A stretch of DNA of 64,000 nt from Dromaius novaehollandiae (Eukaryota > Chordata > Aves > Casuariiformes > Dromaiidae). The translations under genes were made by a program, and so were the position numbers. Below the pieces are notes generated by a model that saw only the letters and a list, made by a program, of their open reading frames with translations, did not search any database and had not been told where the DNA came from. Position 1 is the first letter of the stretch; the number at the start of each line of letters is the position of its first letter. The stretch is from positions 19,069,501 through 19,133,500 of the forward strand of contig NC_088111.1 of assembly GCF_036370855.1 (NCBI RefSeq). Reading direction: 5' to 3'. Shown one piece after another: positions 37,481 through 51,400 of this stretch.

Positions 37481-40400
37481 CTCTCAGAGAAAGGCCCAGC
37501 AAGAATTCCTGGCCAGAACTGAATTCACATGAGAAACCATACCCAGGTTTCTCCGTGCACGTCACTGGAAGAGACTCCCAAAGGCAAAGGGCAGTGGCGA
37601 GCGGGGGATGACAAGGTTGAATACAACAGGCTGCACGTGTCTGAGGTACCCGGGCTGGGCATGCATGCTGGGTCCTGGCATCCCTCCCCTTAGCCTCCAC
37701 TGCCTGCTGCTCCTCGGGGCCTGGCTGGACCTGGGAGTAGCAAGAGAAATGCTGGCAGGACTTCGTTAGCCAGAGGCTGACGGCACGTGCCGTGTGAGAG
37801 TCGGAGGGGAATGACATTGGAGCTGGCCGGATGCTGCATCTGTGCGACATATAGGGCACGTGGCTGGGCTGCGTGGGGTGGAGGTGAGGTGCCTGTTTCT
37901 GACTCCATTCTCATCCTCAGATGCTGATTTACTGCCAGGGGACGGCATGGGGATGGCCAGTGACCCCACAGCACCATCTGGCAGGAATGTGCTCTGCACC
38001 AGCCACCTCCCAGCCATGTTTCCCCCATCTGGTGACTTCCACCATCCCAGTCCCGCTGGGGATGGCTTGCCGACTGCTCCCGTGAGGTTCTCTGAGGCAC
38101 TGACGGCAGCTGCAGGGCAGGCAGGAGGTTTTACCCACACTTCACAGAAGAAGGGGCAGCCAGGGCCCCGGAGGTTATAGCCATGCAGAAGGCTTGTTGC
38201 TGGGCAAGAGTGACTTTCTCACTTGCTACCAAATCTTTTGCCAGCGGGTCCCTTTCAGCAGTGCAGGATTGCTACACGCTCTCAGTCCTCACGTCCCTAG
38301 AAACGGCAGCCAGCTCTGCCCTGCTCCAATGAGGCACCAGTTTCAGATGCAGACAGCAAACGCAGGCTTTTCCTCTCCATTGCACACAGTTGGTGCTGTG
38401 CACTCAGATGTGCTCTTCCATTGCACCAAAGCTTTTGCTACAGTCTCTGCAGCTGCTGCTTTGGAAGAAAGCCTGCAGGCTGCTTTCTGCATGCGCTACG
38501 CTGTGACAGGCAGGAATCAGTCGCACTCCAGTGGCCCAACGGGCAGTGATTTCCCTTCACCGTGGGGAGCCTCGCACCCCCATGGGCAGTGGGCGGCTTG
38601 CCTGGCAGTGTGAAGGCTGCACAACCCAGCTGCAGCATCTCAACGCCTCTTGCTTCCTCTGGTCACAACGCTGTCATCGTGCTCTGGCTAGATCACCCCA
38701 CAGCCCTAATTTATCATTTCCTCTAGGTCCGTCCTCCCCAGTGGTCTCCTGTCTCTGTGGAGCTAGATGGTTTCTGCTGGCATCATGCAGAATTTGGCTT
38801 GTCCTGGGGAGTTACTGCTGAAGGAAGGGCTGTGCAGCTTGTCAAGATGTTGCTTTTCTGAGAGCAGCCAGAAATTCAGAGGGGGATGCTTCCCAGCCCA
38901 GGTGATTTAGCGCTTTCCATGCACACCTGGATCAGGCCCTCTGCACCTACCTATGCAGGCTGGTGAGATGCAGCCAGGCAGCCTCCTCTTTGCATGCTGC
39001 AAGAGGTGAAGTCCCTCCATGCTCATGTCAAGCCCTCTCTGTGCCCCTTCTGCTTTCATTTTCTGTTTCTCTAACTGGCCTCAGGGGAAGGATGAGAGCC
39101 ATGGGCTCCCTCTGGAGTCACCTTGCTGCTTTTCACAGATTTATACACCCACACAAAGGAGCCCAGTCCCTTTGTTTTGCCTGGGGCCAACATTCCCTAC
39201 TTCCAAATTTATCTGTGACTATCGAAAGAGTGAAGAACCAAATCAAAAGTCACTGGCTACAGGAAGGAGAAACCAGACTGCAAGATCTTTCAGTGTTTCC
39301 TCTGCTTTCCCCTGCTGTCTGAAAGGGTAAAGGCCAGTCAGCCAAAACTGTCCATTTCTCCTGTCTTAATCAGCTTTTTAATGTGGTCCTGCCTCATACT
39401 TCTGCAAGATTACAGCATCCAGAAAGCATCCCCAGTCCATGAAAACAAAAGCCCTTCTAAATCTGCCAGCTTTCCTTACAACTTCTCTGTCAAACGGGAT
39501 CAATACTTTCCTGCATGCATTTTCTAGTAGCAGTGGTGACCACCTCCTCCTCCACTTCATGTGATTTCACCCTGTTAATGATGGGATTGTTTGGGTTTGC
39601 AGGTAAAACTCAGGTTCTGCCCGCTGTTGGGCATTTAAGTGTCACACTGCCTGCTTAGTGAGCACAACCCCGCTGAAGGAGTGCTCCAGTGAGTAAACGC
39701 TAGTGCTCCTCTGTAGCAATTGGGGATCGGCGGAATTACAAAGTCGTAAGGAAATGCCACATGGACCTTCAGCCAGTACATGGAAGTCACCAGTTGCTGC
39801 CAAGGCCACATCACAACTCTGCCAGACCAGGGAGGGTAACCAACCACAAAGCTGAATTGTCATCCCCTCAGGTGACACCTTCACCCAAGGGAGTGGCCAG
39901 ACCTCAGGACACTTCATCCCTTCCTGCTCCCTCCGCGAAATGGGGAGCGAGAACTTCCCAAATGCAGAACAGATGGACTGAAATGTTGACACTAGCCTGT
40001 AAACCAGAGCGTGAGAGAGAGCTGTGGAGCCACGGTGAGGACAGGGGATGCACGGACTAGAAGGTGGAAGAGATGGGCATGTTTTAGCAGGAGGAGGAGT
40101 CCAGCTGATATCCACGACCATGCATGGTTGAAGAAGCCTGACTCAGAGCAGAGACTGACAGAGAAAAAGAGGGAAATAGGGAAGCACTATATGATTAAAC
40201 AGGTTATGTGTTGTGACCACTCAGCAAATAGCTCTCCAAGCCAAAAGACTGCATCAGACTGGCAGGGAAACTAAGCAGAGAACTGCACGCTGTGTTTGTT
40301 GTTTTGTTGAAGTCTCCGTACGGCCCTGGGAGCAAAGGCTGTGCAAAGACAAAGCAGCAGAGAGCCTGCCCTGGAAAACATGTCAGCAAGACCCAGGGCA

Positions 40401-43400
40401 AAAACAGGCAAGGGGGTCTCTGGGCTCAAGGGACCTTAGAGTGCAGGGCCCCATGGACCGTTCCCCCAGCCTGCAGAGAGCAGTGATCCCAGGGAGGGCT
40501 CTGCTGGGGCTGGGTCACCGCGGCGTGCCCTGAAGTGGTGAAATGTCTGTAGGCCTGGTGCAGAGCAACAGCTTCTGCACAGAGAACATCATGGATGCAC
40601 CGTCGACAGGTCCTGGGCCAGTGACCTTTGGATTGCTGATCATCCTAGGGGATAGTACTGGCAGCAAACGCAAGCAAGGCTGCAGCTTTTATCAGAAGGA
40701 TGTTTTTGTTACAGGGCTTTAGAAGTGAAACTGGCCAAGAGACCACCAGTGTTTTGGTGAATCATACAGCATGAACGGATCTGGTTTAAGGCTGCAGCCA
40801 CAGCTGGCCCCAATGCAAGCATGAGATGCCATATATTTCCTAGCTCCTGGCACACATTAATTTCTGCTGTGAAGGGCCACAAACTGTGAGTGCTGCAGGC
40901 AAGCAGTTTGTGGGGTGAATGGGAGAGGGGTGCAGTGGCAGGACCACACATCTTGCCTGCTGGCTAAGCTTTCACTCTCAGCAAATGCTAGGGATGCATA
41001 AGGAGCTGCTTTCACCCCTGCTTTATTCTAAGGGGCTTGGGGTTATATCCCAGCATCCCAACACTGTACACGCAAAGCCTGTGCTGTGAGATCCATAGAG
41101 CCTCACTGCTAGCCATTAACTCAGATCCGTCTGAGCTGCACAGTGATGTTTTCTGGTAGTATCATTATTTCCCTTCTAGTTGGCTTTGGCATCTCAAGTT
41201 TTCAAGATGCACTTCTACAGAGATTGAGAGCAGTAAATTCAGCTTCAGCATGGACAATATTCACCTCAAATAAATCTGTTCTTCACAGTGACCCTAAGGC
41301 AGCAGTTCACACTGTGCTGGGCAGTTGCACAAATCCTCCCGGGAGAACCAGCCATGGCTGGGCTGGATGCAAGGATCAAATGTCACATCGTTAGGCACGT
41401 GTCTGTGGAGCCTGGGTTTAATCTCCCCCACTGCCTGGCTCCCCCAAAGCATGGTGGGCTGGACGCTGTGCTTGTGTTTGACAGCTAATGGCACATTAAC
41501 ATCCAGCCTACCCTTCTAGTCCCAGAGGCGTGCAATCTGCAATGTGCCGGAGAGCCGGTGTCCCTCCACAGCACGGGCATTTTCAGTGTGAAGTGCACTA
41601 GATGGTGCTGTTCAACCTTTGGCTGCAATTTAAAGGGATCCTACAAGGTCATTGCTAGTGCCAAATTTAGGTTTTATAAAAGCAAAACTCTTTCAAACTG
41701 GGGGACAAATAGAAGTACTCTGAAGCTGCTTGACAGACACCTAAGCATAACAACTCTCTTCAAACATTCCTCCCCCACACTGTCTGCAACCCTATCTGGG
41801 TCTGCATCCCACCAACGCATGAGTGTTTGGGAATCAGGACAAGAAGCTGCCCAGAAATGTTCCAGAATTGGGAAATGGACTCAGACATTGCCATTATGCA
41901 AAATGAAGACCATCCATCGGAGCTTTTCAGGGCCCTTTTGGGCTCTACTGATCCGAAGTGACATGGACAGAAGTGCCAAGCCAGGTTCGTGATGGGCCTC
42001 TGTGCTGCCAGGTGTGAGCTGGGCTGGAGTTGCTCAGCGCAGTGCATGATGCGTGATGGGTCCCATCAGGAAACATGATGGAGAAAGCCTGGGAGAACCA
42101 CAGGCTCTAAGCAAGAAGTCATATGAAGAGGGCTGAAACCCCCATGGGCCTAAATCTGGCCACTCAGGTGGCTTGAAAGCTTGAGAGACAGGAATCCAGA
42201 GGTCTTAAACCAATCCCTGGCAAAGGCCAAGAGCAGCTCACCCTCAGAGGGACTCCCTGCTTACCACATCTTTCTGTTACACCTGAAGTACAGTCACTTA
42301 TGGGGCAGATGTCAGGGTTGGCCACATGAGCAGCAGTGGCAGAGAGAGCGTTGAGATGGACACGTGTCAGGAAGGGATGACCCGGGGTGGAAGTGGTGGC
42401 TTATAGCTATTTCCTGAACCACAGGCAAGATGACACATGCAGAAGAGGAGCAGTAAAATGTATTAGCAGTCAAGAACAAAGTATTAGCGACGTGACACAA
42501 GACCTTGGAAGCACTCAGCTGGGATACAGCTGCCGTGCTGCTGCAGGGCAGCAGAGTCAGCCTGGACTCAGGGAACCAAGGGCACCCTGAAGAGCTCAGC
42601 TGGGCGGGAGACATCTGCGACCCAGCGGCACCAGAGCCACAGAAGGCAGCTGGCATGAGAACAAACACTGAGAAGTGGCCATGGATATGGTCCATCTGGG
42701 AGCTGGAAAGCAGCTCCTGCCCCACAGGGCAGGCAGAGATGAAGCAGCCTCTATGCATGGATGCACGGAGAGATGGAGTAGCCTCCTGTGCAGGTAGCAA
42801 GGGTACGCGAACCAGGCGATGCTGGTTTGAACATGCGTGGCATTCCTTCTTGCAGGAAGCACTGGTCTAAAGACGTGTCTCCAGCCCCGGCAGCGCCGGT
42901 CCTTCGGAGGCATCTGCAATGCAGCAGAAGCTGCTTTCTGAGTCCCTGCATCTTGGCTTGTGGGGCAGGCCCCTGGGAGCCTGATCTGGATTCAACGCCT
43001 CAGAAGAGACAAAAGCACCCACACATGTCAGCCTGCCTTGAATTTGCCTCCAGTGATAGGCAAACGTAAGGGTGAAACAGAATAAAGATTTGTTCCAGCT
43101 GGGTGCAGAGTCTGGCTCCCAGTCGCAAAACCAGAAACACGGTGAAAGGGTAGAGCAAGATGATTCAAGACTATACAGAGCAGCCACCCCTTCTTGGACA
43201 GGGCTGGCCTCACTGAACAGCAAACCCTGTCTATGAGCCCTTTCTTAAAAAGAAGAGCTTATGCCTTTTTGCTTTCGTGCTGCTTGTTTATAGAGGCCAC
43301 CCACGAGCCTGCGATGCCAGACAGGTGGGAAGGCCGTGGGACTTGGGCCTCCTCCGTCCCCATCCCCCTCCTTCGCACCGGGGTCCCTGGCCTCCCTCCC

Positions 43401-46400
43401 GAGCTGATACGGAGACAGCACCAGCTCCTCTGGCTGCAGGTGCCCTGCCTGCACCGAGGGCTGTGTCACAGCTTGGACGTCCAGAGGTGATGTCCTGCCA
43501 GGGTGGGAGATGCTGCCCCATCCCGGAGGACATCGACCTCCTGCCTTCACTCCTGCTAGTGCTGGGACATACTGGAGGGCGAAAGCTTCATGCTGGGACC
43601 CCACCGCATCTCCATGCCTCGCGTTCATGGTGTCAGCACTTCCTGAGCATCGCAGCTGAGAGCTGGGAACTGCCTGCTGGGAGGGCGGGGTGCTGCGGGC
43701 AGTCGCGTCCTCAGCCTGGCTTCCCTGGGGCGCTGGGTCCTTCCCCCTCTCCTGCAGCAAAATGATCCCAGTTTCCCAGTTCACCATCACCCCCCAAGGC
43801 AACTGTCAGCCTAAGCAAGCCCTGCTGCACATCACCCAGAGCCCCTGCCCTGTCCTGGCAGCTGGCTCTGCTCTCCCCCGGGGTCTTGTTTCGCCTCAAG
43901 CCTCTGGAGCCATCCCTGGCTCGGTATTTCTCTGTGTGACTGCCCCAGCTTCTACATCCTTCCCCTGGCTCTGCCTTGTCCTGCTCTGCTGGATTAAGGA
44001 GGCCCCAGCCCTGGTGTTCTCCCCCATAAAGACTGTGGACAACCTCACGACATCATTTCAGAGCATACGTCAGAGTAGCTGACCACTTAACACCCTTTGA
44101 CTTTCTTGCCACCAGACTCTTTTCCAGCTTTCAAATCATCCTGAGGCTCCGCTCTCTCACTTTCAACCTCTAAAAACACCAAGACATAGCTGGGCTCTGG
44201 GCTATACTTTTGGGCTAAACTTTCCTGATCCTCCTCATTTTCCTCCGGTTTAGCTGCCAGGGTGAGTCACAACAGTTCTCTGGCAGCTCTTCTCTGCTTG
44301 CTCGTGCACCTTTAGTAACAAAAATAATAGCTAATACCAGTAATGGCTAATACGCCCCTTTAGAGTGACCTGTCCACCTCTGATTCCTTTACCTTTGGCT
44401 GCATTAAAACCCAGTGTCTTCAAATGGGTTTGTCTCCTTGCAGCTTCCAGATAAGCTGTCTCAGGTAACTCCTGGGCTCCCTTCCCATCTTTCTGCCTAA
44501 AGGTTTTTCTCTCCCTCAATTTTTGATCCCAGTTTTGCCCAGGTTTGGAAAACTAGAGCCCATAAAGCAGTATATGTCTACGGATTATTGGTGATTCCTA
44601 TCATTTTCTCACACCGAAAAGAAGATGATGGCAGCCCATCAATAACCTATCAACTATTTCTCTCTCACAGTGATGATGCTTTGGGGTAGGTGCAGTCTCC
44701 TTCTTTTAGAAAATCATCCGTAATTGATGATGTGTCTAACGATGTCTTAGAGGTTGCATAAAACCTGTGGCAAAAGCTATGGAACTGAAGCTACAAGTGA
44801 GATTTTTATCAAGCCTGTGCTGGTGTCCAGTGGTGCTCCAGGGCCTGCCAACTTGTCCCTGCCCAGATGAGAGCACGGACTGATCTGAGACGATGGATTT
44901 ACTAGAAACGACGGGCTTTGCTGACCCCGTAGCCCACGCCTGACAAACCCTACTCACTGGTGCAGGAGGCTCCAGGTGGGAATTTTGGACAGTCCCAAAG
45001 ATCCCCCCGGCAGCTGTGCCCGCACCCCTGATCAGCACCCTCGTACACTTGGCCGTGTTGAGGCGAACCTGCCTGTCCCAGACACTCGCTCGTGGGTCCT
45101 GCTGCAGACCTGACCAGAACTCCCGCAGCTGGGAGCAAATCCAGCTTCTCGGGCACCTCGCTCAGTGTGGGAGCATGAGACCAGCTGTCGTCACCCTGCG
45201 CCCCGCACCCTGCGCCCCTCGGGCAGTGGGCCGGGAGAGGGGGAGGATGCAACCCGCGCTCGAGCCGTGCCCAGGTGCAGAGCAGGGCACGGAGCCTGTG
45301 CGAGAAGCCGTGAGTGGTCACGCAGGAAAGGAGGGTATGAGCGGATGCAGGCGCTGGGGGAGTGCAGTGCTCTGGCACCCCTCCGCAGCCCCTCCACGTG
45401 GCCCTACGTGTTGCGTTTTTGGGAAGAGTTTTCCAGTTTGACACAGAAACAGACTATGAGACTCTTGCCAGACCTAGGACACCCGGAGATACGCAGACCT
45501 GCCTACTCCTCCAGTTTGATCGACCAGCTCTGCTAGAGATTCTCCCATAATCAGCGGGGATTCCTGACCTCCAGACATCCCAAACAACAGCCACTGTACG
45601 GAACAGCTCTGGCCGGTAAAGGCAGGCAATCCTGGGCAATGTCTTACCCCGACACATCTTCTCGCACCCACCTTAGGGGTCCACGCCGGGCCTGGCCCCC
45701 GCAGCTGCTGCTCCAGGCTGCCGGTGCGCCGCTCTTCTCCGGTGGCCGGGGCTGGGATGCCATCCATCCGTGTGCCAGCAGTGCCGTTCTGCAGAGGGAA
45801 GAGGTGTCAGCTCATCCCCAGCGGGTCCTGGGGCTGCAGTTCCCAGCGGTGGCAGCAGAGCTACGTCTGGTGATGGCCAGATGGACACGCTCCGTTCGCC
45901 CTGCGAGCACGGACGCCTGGACGTGGCTGTCAGGAGCAGGGACAGACACCACTGGGCCCCCCCTGCCCAGGAGACACCTGTAAGGGAACTGGGTCATGCA
46001 GGGATGCCCTGCAGCCCCTGCTTGTGGGAGGGGGCCGCACTCCGACAGCTTGCGGTGGCTTGCAGCCAGGGAAGAGCAGTGCTCTGAAGGATACACTTGG
46101 GATCTTGGTCCTTCATGGGATGGACATGTCCGGAGCAGGCTCTGCTCTGCCTCCTGCCTCTAAACAGGAGCAAAGTGGCCTGGCACCCCTGCCCAAAAAG
46201 CACGTCCCATGAAGGTATTGGCCGTGGCTTGGAGCCAGTTTGCAGCCAGTCTCCAGGCCAACAAAGACTGGGGGTGCCAGGAAGCCGCTCAAGCTCACCT
46301 TCCCCAAATCCCGTGGAGGGCTGGCAGGGGAGGCCGGGCATCCTGGGAACACCAGACCTGGGGTGCTCAGCTCTCCACTGTGCCTACCCTGAAGCATCTG

Positions 46401-46789
46401 CACAGCCCTGATCCATGCTGTGACTGCCTTGTCTCCATGCACAGGGACCCTGGAATGGTTATCGCTATGGAAATGATCTCACATCGCAGAGCTGGGGCAT
46501 TTGCCCCATCTCGGGGTGGGAGGAAGCAGTAGCATGGGGGAGGCTATTCCTATCCCAGGTCCCAAAGTCCCCACTGCGTGCCTTGGGTTCACCCACCTGC
46601 TCCAGGGCATTGCTCACTCTGCTGCCACGGCTGTCACTCTGCTGTCTCTGCGATGGGACCAGGCGGGCACACTGAGGGCATCATCCACAGGAGGGAACGT
46701 GGGGTCTGGCTGCCGGCTTGGTTGCGGCTCTCACATCCTCAACAGCTAGGTTCAGACAGCTGCTCCCTGCCTGTATGGTTGCCACAGAG
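37481..46789. other. Intergenic stretch without a recognised gene
   Basis: Moderately GC-rich DNA with many short open frames and no similarity I can name. A minus-strand open stretch at 44087-44266 encodes an acidic, Lys/Glu-rich 59-residue sequence with no ATG; it is treated as unproven. Old repeat sequence may be present but is not identifiable by eye. Confidence 0.55.
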
Positions 46790-48420
46790 CAGTCCATGCT
46801 AATTCAGCATGTTTGATCTTGGCGAGAGAGGTGCATCTCCTTTATCCATCCATCAGTGATCCAGACCAGTTGGCCTGGAGGCTGCTGTCAAGAGCATTAC
46901 TGGTAATGTTGGTTTCTCCGCTCTTGAAGATCTATTCAGCAATACTGGGCAAGATCTTCTGGCTTAGATGTGGTCACTGGGCTGGCTGGCAAAAGGAAGC
47001 TGAGTGTTCAATGGTGCCTTGATGTCTGTCATACAGCCTTTGGAGATTTTCAGCCTGAACATTTTCATGTGATCACTATCAGCAGTCCAGCTTGGAGAAT
47101 AAGTGCTTGTCCCCAGTATGCCTGGCTCACCCATCCTGGAGGAATAGCTCTCCTGCAGTTCCCAGGGAGCTAGCAAAAGATTTTTGCAATAAGTAAGGTC
47201 TGCTGACCATGTTTTAGCCTGCTTCTGGCCAGTACCTGGTGACCAAGTTATTACCAGCTGGATGCACATTGCTATTTCTTCAGGTCTTGCCTGTCTCTGG
47301 CATGAGGCTTGCTGACAGTGCATCTGCTTTGACAAGGTTCTTCCCAGAGATACAGAAGACTAAGTGAGCTCTGTATTAAGCAATTTTGATTTGTTGTGAG
47401 TCCAGATAGCATCCCATGGGTTTATGGTCAGCCTTGATGGATATGGTGAGGCTTGCAAGGAAACCTCAGAAACACTAATGCACCTAGGACAAACTCTGGA
47501 AATAGTTTTATCTGTGCACACTGCCTGTGTCTGTGACATGTATAACACAGGTCTGAACTTGCTGTTGTCCTTTTCCAGGAGAGCTCCCAGCCCACAAAGT
47601 TACAATGGCAGCTGAAGTTGTGGCTGGTTAACTCAGGTCTAAAATAGCCACACGTGGAGTGGGGCAAAGATGATCACATCAAATGCTGCTGTCTGACCAG
47701 CCTCACGCAGGGGCATGGCCTTTCCTCCAGAGGCGATAGCGTCAGCCAAGGTCAACCAGGCCCAGACCCTACTCCCTTCTAGTGAGGCCGGTAGGCTCAG
47801 CCTGTTCTGTGGGTGCTGTCCCTGTCTACTTCTCAAGCTGTTTAATGACAGTGGCAATTGTGCAATCCATGAGCACGTGCTTGCTCATGTCGAGGATAAG
47901 TGCATCTTCTGGGAGCATCACAGCGCTCAGCAAGGACAGCCAGCCTGCAAACAGGATGCACTGAGCAATGTCTCGTGTCTCACGAAATGCTCTTTGGTGG
48001 AGAGGAAACCCAAACAGCAGGCTTTGAAATGGGACCCCTTAGCAGAGGACCCATGCAGTGGGAGAGGCTGGCTCCTGGTGGAGAGGTGTCTGCCAAAAGC
48101 CATCGCCATCTGGAAGTGCTGCAGGTTTCTGCCTGCTGTGGCTGACAGCACGTTTCTGTGCCAGCTGGCATGGGGAGCTGATGGGCACGTCCCCAGACGC
48201 ATTGCCACTCAACCACAGGCTCATCCCACGCTGGGGGTGCAGCTGTCATCTCAGCGGCTTTGGGGATCACATCTTGTGGTCTTCCCTGCAGGTCTTCAGC
48301 AAACGAGGAAGCCTGGGGGCTGGAGAGCATGTGAGGGGCTGAGTGAGGCTGTCCCCACTGTCTCAGTCTGCCGCACACCCTGACTGCACCCACTTCTGCA
48401 GGCGGAGGTTGGAGCTCAGC
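46790..48420 (-). mobile_element. Degenerate Ty3/Gypsy-type pol relic (RT, RNase H, integrase start)
   Basis: Read right to left, the three minus-strand frames give Gypsy pol landmarks in correct order and spacing. GDGFWQTPL (48081-48107) is the RT 'GFWQIPL' motif. LGFLSTKEHF (about 47980-48025) is like 'FGISSAPEHF'. DALILDM at about 47886-47906 lies where the 'DDILV' catalytic box belongs. GLGALLEKDNSKFRPVLYMS (47534-47593) is like 'GLGA-LLQ-G-PVAYASR'. QCAQIKLFPEFVLGALVF (about 47470-47530) is like 'RYAQIEKE-LAVVF'. IKADHKPM (about 47421-47438) is like 'ETDHKPL'. GKNLVKADALSAS (47307-47345) is like 'GK-N-VADALSR'. VQAENLQRLYDRHQG (47016-47060) is the integrase zinc-region start. Frameshifts, stops and loss of an RT aspartate show it is inactive. 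No LTR or gag was identified. Confidence 0.8.
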
Positions 48421-51400
48421 CCCGAGCTGGATCTATCCCAAGTGACCTTGCAGCTCTGCAGTGCTCGCTTGCAAATGGCCTTGTAATGGGCCGGAGTGGA
48501 CTGGTAAACTTCCCGAGGATAGCTCTATCACAGGCCCCTGGGACTTTGGAAGCTGATCATATCCGGAGTCCCCAGGCTGTCTGCTCCGGGAAGGCACCGC
48601 ATTCCTGCAGGCACCAGCTGGCTCAGGGGCGTGGGATGGCTCAGCGGCAGAGGGTTGAGGGCAGAGCGGGGGCATGGCTGAGTAGCATCTCCCAATGGCA
48701 CTTGCTGTGCCCACCAGTTTTGATCATGTAGATGCCTGGGGAAGGGTCTGCAGTAGATGCATACTGGAAGTCTGTCATGAATAAGTATTTCATTGCTGTG
48801 GGGCTGGTTGGAAGGTCTGCTGTGGTTTGGGTTGCTAGTTCTCCATGGGGTTGCCGAACACCCTTAGAAATCCTTTGACTGGATGCAGAAATAACATTGT
48901 CTGTATTACTCATGGCATTCACAGGGCTTTGCATGTCTCTATTTGCTTCTTGACTCCTCAGTCCGTCTGTAGTGGGTCTATCCAGTGTCAAGCAGTAAAT
49001 GTCCCACAGACCTTGGCTGGTGCAACCAGTCCACCAGGCAACGGATGGTGAGGTCATCGAGGCACAAGGACCATGACAAGACTGCCAGAAGACTCATCAT
49101 CTTCTTGAAAAAGGGAAAGAAAACTTAAATCTCTCAGCCTCATAATTAAGGAGAATATCAGATGTTTGTCACACTTTCTTAAGAAAATAACCTGGCTTCT
49201 TCAACCCTTGAGCAGCAGGCCTGGGTGGTATCTCAAGCACTGCAGTTTGGCAGAACTGATCTGTTCTGGCTGTTGCAGGTCTGCGCTCTGCCACTTTCCT
49301 AGGATGTTTGGCTCAGCTGCTTGGCCACAGCAACCATCCCCAGCCTTAAGAACTGTCCTGGCAGAGGGACAGCACCACAGCCCCCATGAGGCTGTCCAGG
49401 TGATGACCCTGGGGTGACCATGGAGATGTCCATCTCCCCTGCTCCCATAGCTCCTCCTACAAATGTAGTTCCCCCAGAAGAAGTGCTGGTTGGTTGCACA
49501 GGGATGCACCAGAGCTCATGTCCTGGTCCTTCCTCAAGCAGCTCTCGTAAACTGGGGCTTCACAGTCCCTGCAGCCGTGTCCAGGCTGCCCCTTCCCACA
49601 GGCAGCACTAAGTTTTCAGCTGAGCTCAAGGGTGGCACATCTGTCCCCAGGCTCTGCTCATTGGGCTGTCCTGCCCTGGGGAGTGCCGGCTGGAGAATAA
49701 CCCCAGGCCTAGGCAGCACAAAGCCCTCCCAGCCCACTGTCCTGAGGCCTGGTAGACCTGGGCAGAGGGGCTATCACCCCATGGCATATGAGCAGGATGA
49801 GGCCACAGGCAAGACCTGGTACCCCTTATTTCTCCTTCAGAGGGGGACTCCTCACTTCCTCATGCCTATAAGCCTGGGCAGAGCAAGGATCTAATTTGCA
49901 CAGGATGTTGTTATGACTTTGGCTGGGAGGAAGGAACTGATGGGGAAGGTGCTGATGGCTCCGGACCCTCTGGCCAGGCAGGGCTGTGCAGTGGGAGCCT
50001 CAGGTCCTTCATTAAATGCCACAGCTATTCCTCTGAGAGAGCCGGTCACCCAGAGAAGTGACTCAGGCCAGCCAGGAGCCAGGCTGGGAAGCCATGTGCA
50101 GTTAATTGCTGGTAATGGGCTCCCCAGGGGCCAGCTACCTGCAGGCAGCACAACTGTGCTCCCGGGAAGTCACGGCCTGCTGACCAGGAGCACTTGCTGG
50201 GCTCTTCTGTGGCCTGATGTGCTGTGCTGAGGGGTCCAGGCTGGGGGAAGCAAGCCAGTCCTGGCTGGGGGAACCCCGCTCCTGCAAGGACACTTTTGGG
50301 AACTCCCTGCTCTAACAGCTCTCTGGTAACACAGCCCTGCTAGCCCTTCCTGGGGCCTCTCCCTATCCCTGCTGGGATCCCCTGCCTCCACCAGACCTTT
50401 CTGGGCTTTCTGAACATTCTGCTTTCCGGCAGCACCTCCAAAACCTTCCCCGAAGTTCTTGTTCCAGCCTCCATCAGGAATTGCCCTCCATTTTTCTGAG
50501 GTGGCCCTTCCTCAGAGCAACCCGTCTTGTGCCCATCTCCCCAGCGATCAGAAGACCCTCCCAGCCACGCTGATGAGGGGACCTCAGTGCTGCTGGCACA
50601 GCCGCCTGCTCACAACGAGGCCATCACAGGCACCTGATCGGGGCAGCCGGGACTTGGCACAGACAAGTCTTGAAGGCCTCCAAGGCTGGAGCTCCCCCAC
50701 TTCTGGCAGCTAGCCCAAAGGCTGCACCACCCTCCAGGAAAGGAAAGCTTTTTTGTGATGTTCCTTTCTTCTGGTCTAAGGAGGTTCTAGCAGGTCACAG
50801 CACGTCAAGACTGTATGAGCAGGAGCATTTTCACTTTGCCTACCCTGTATTATGTATTGCTCAGCCTCTACAAAGCCCACACCTCACTTACTTGTGTTGT
50901 AGTAAAGCACTTAGTCCCTCCTCCCACATCCATTCTGGCCAGTTTTAAGTCTTCATATCAGCACAAGGACTCTGAACCTCATAAACCTCCCTGGATGGCC
51001 AGAGCTCTGGGACACCCAGCCAGAGGCCCACTGCTGAGCAGGGACAGGTCTTACGTGCCACCATCCCATGGGCTGTTCGGAAGTCTCTGGGAAGCAGCTA
51101 CAGAAAAGGCTCTGCCCTGATGGACACCAGCTGAGGTCCCAGTCTGAGGAGCCGTGAGGCCAGCCCTGGCCCAGGAGTGACCACGGAGATTATCTGCTTC
51201 TTTCTGCAGAGAAAGCTGAGGAGTGAAAGTACAAAGAGATGTGGTGAGAAGGCCCGTTGTTTTCTGCCTGGCTAAAGATTTGCAGACCATCAGGGCAGCG
51301 GAGGGGCCCAGTGTGCCAGGTGGCCGTGAGCCGAGGCTGCCTGAGCGGGCAGCAGCGGGTCACTCTGGGGCCCTGACAAGGGGAGCACCAGCAGAGACCC

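Noticed and set aside
48641..49057. 138-codon minus-strand frame as possible Gypsy gag/protease
   Set aside because: Position fits an upstream Gypsy segment, but no zinc knuckle, DTG protease motif or other gag landmark is visible.
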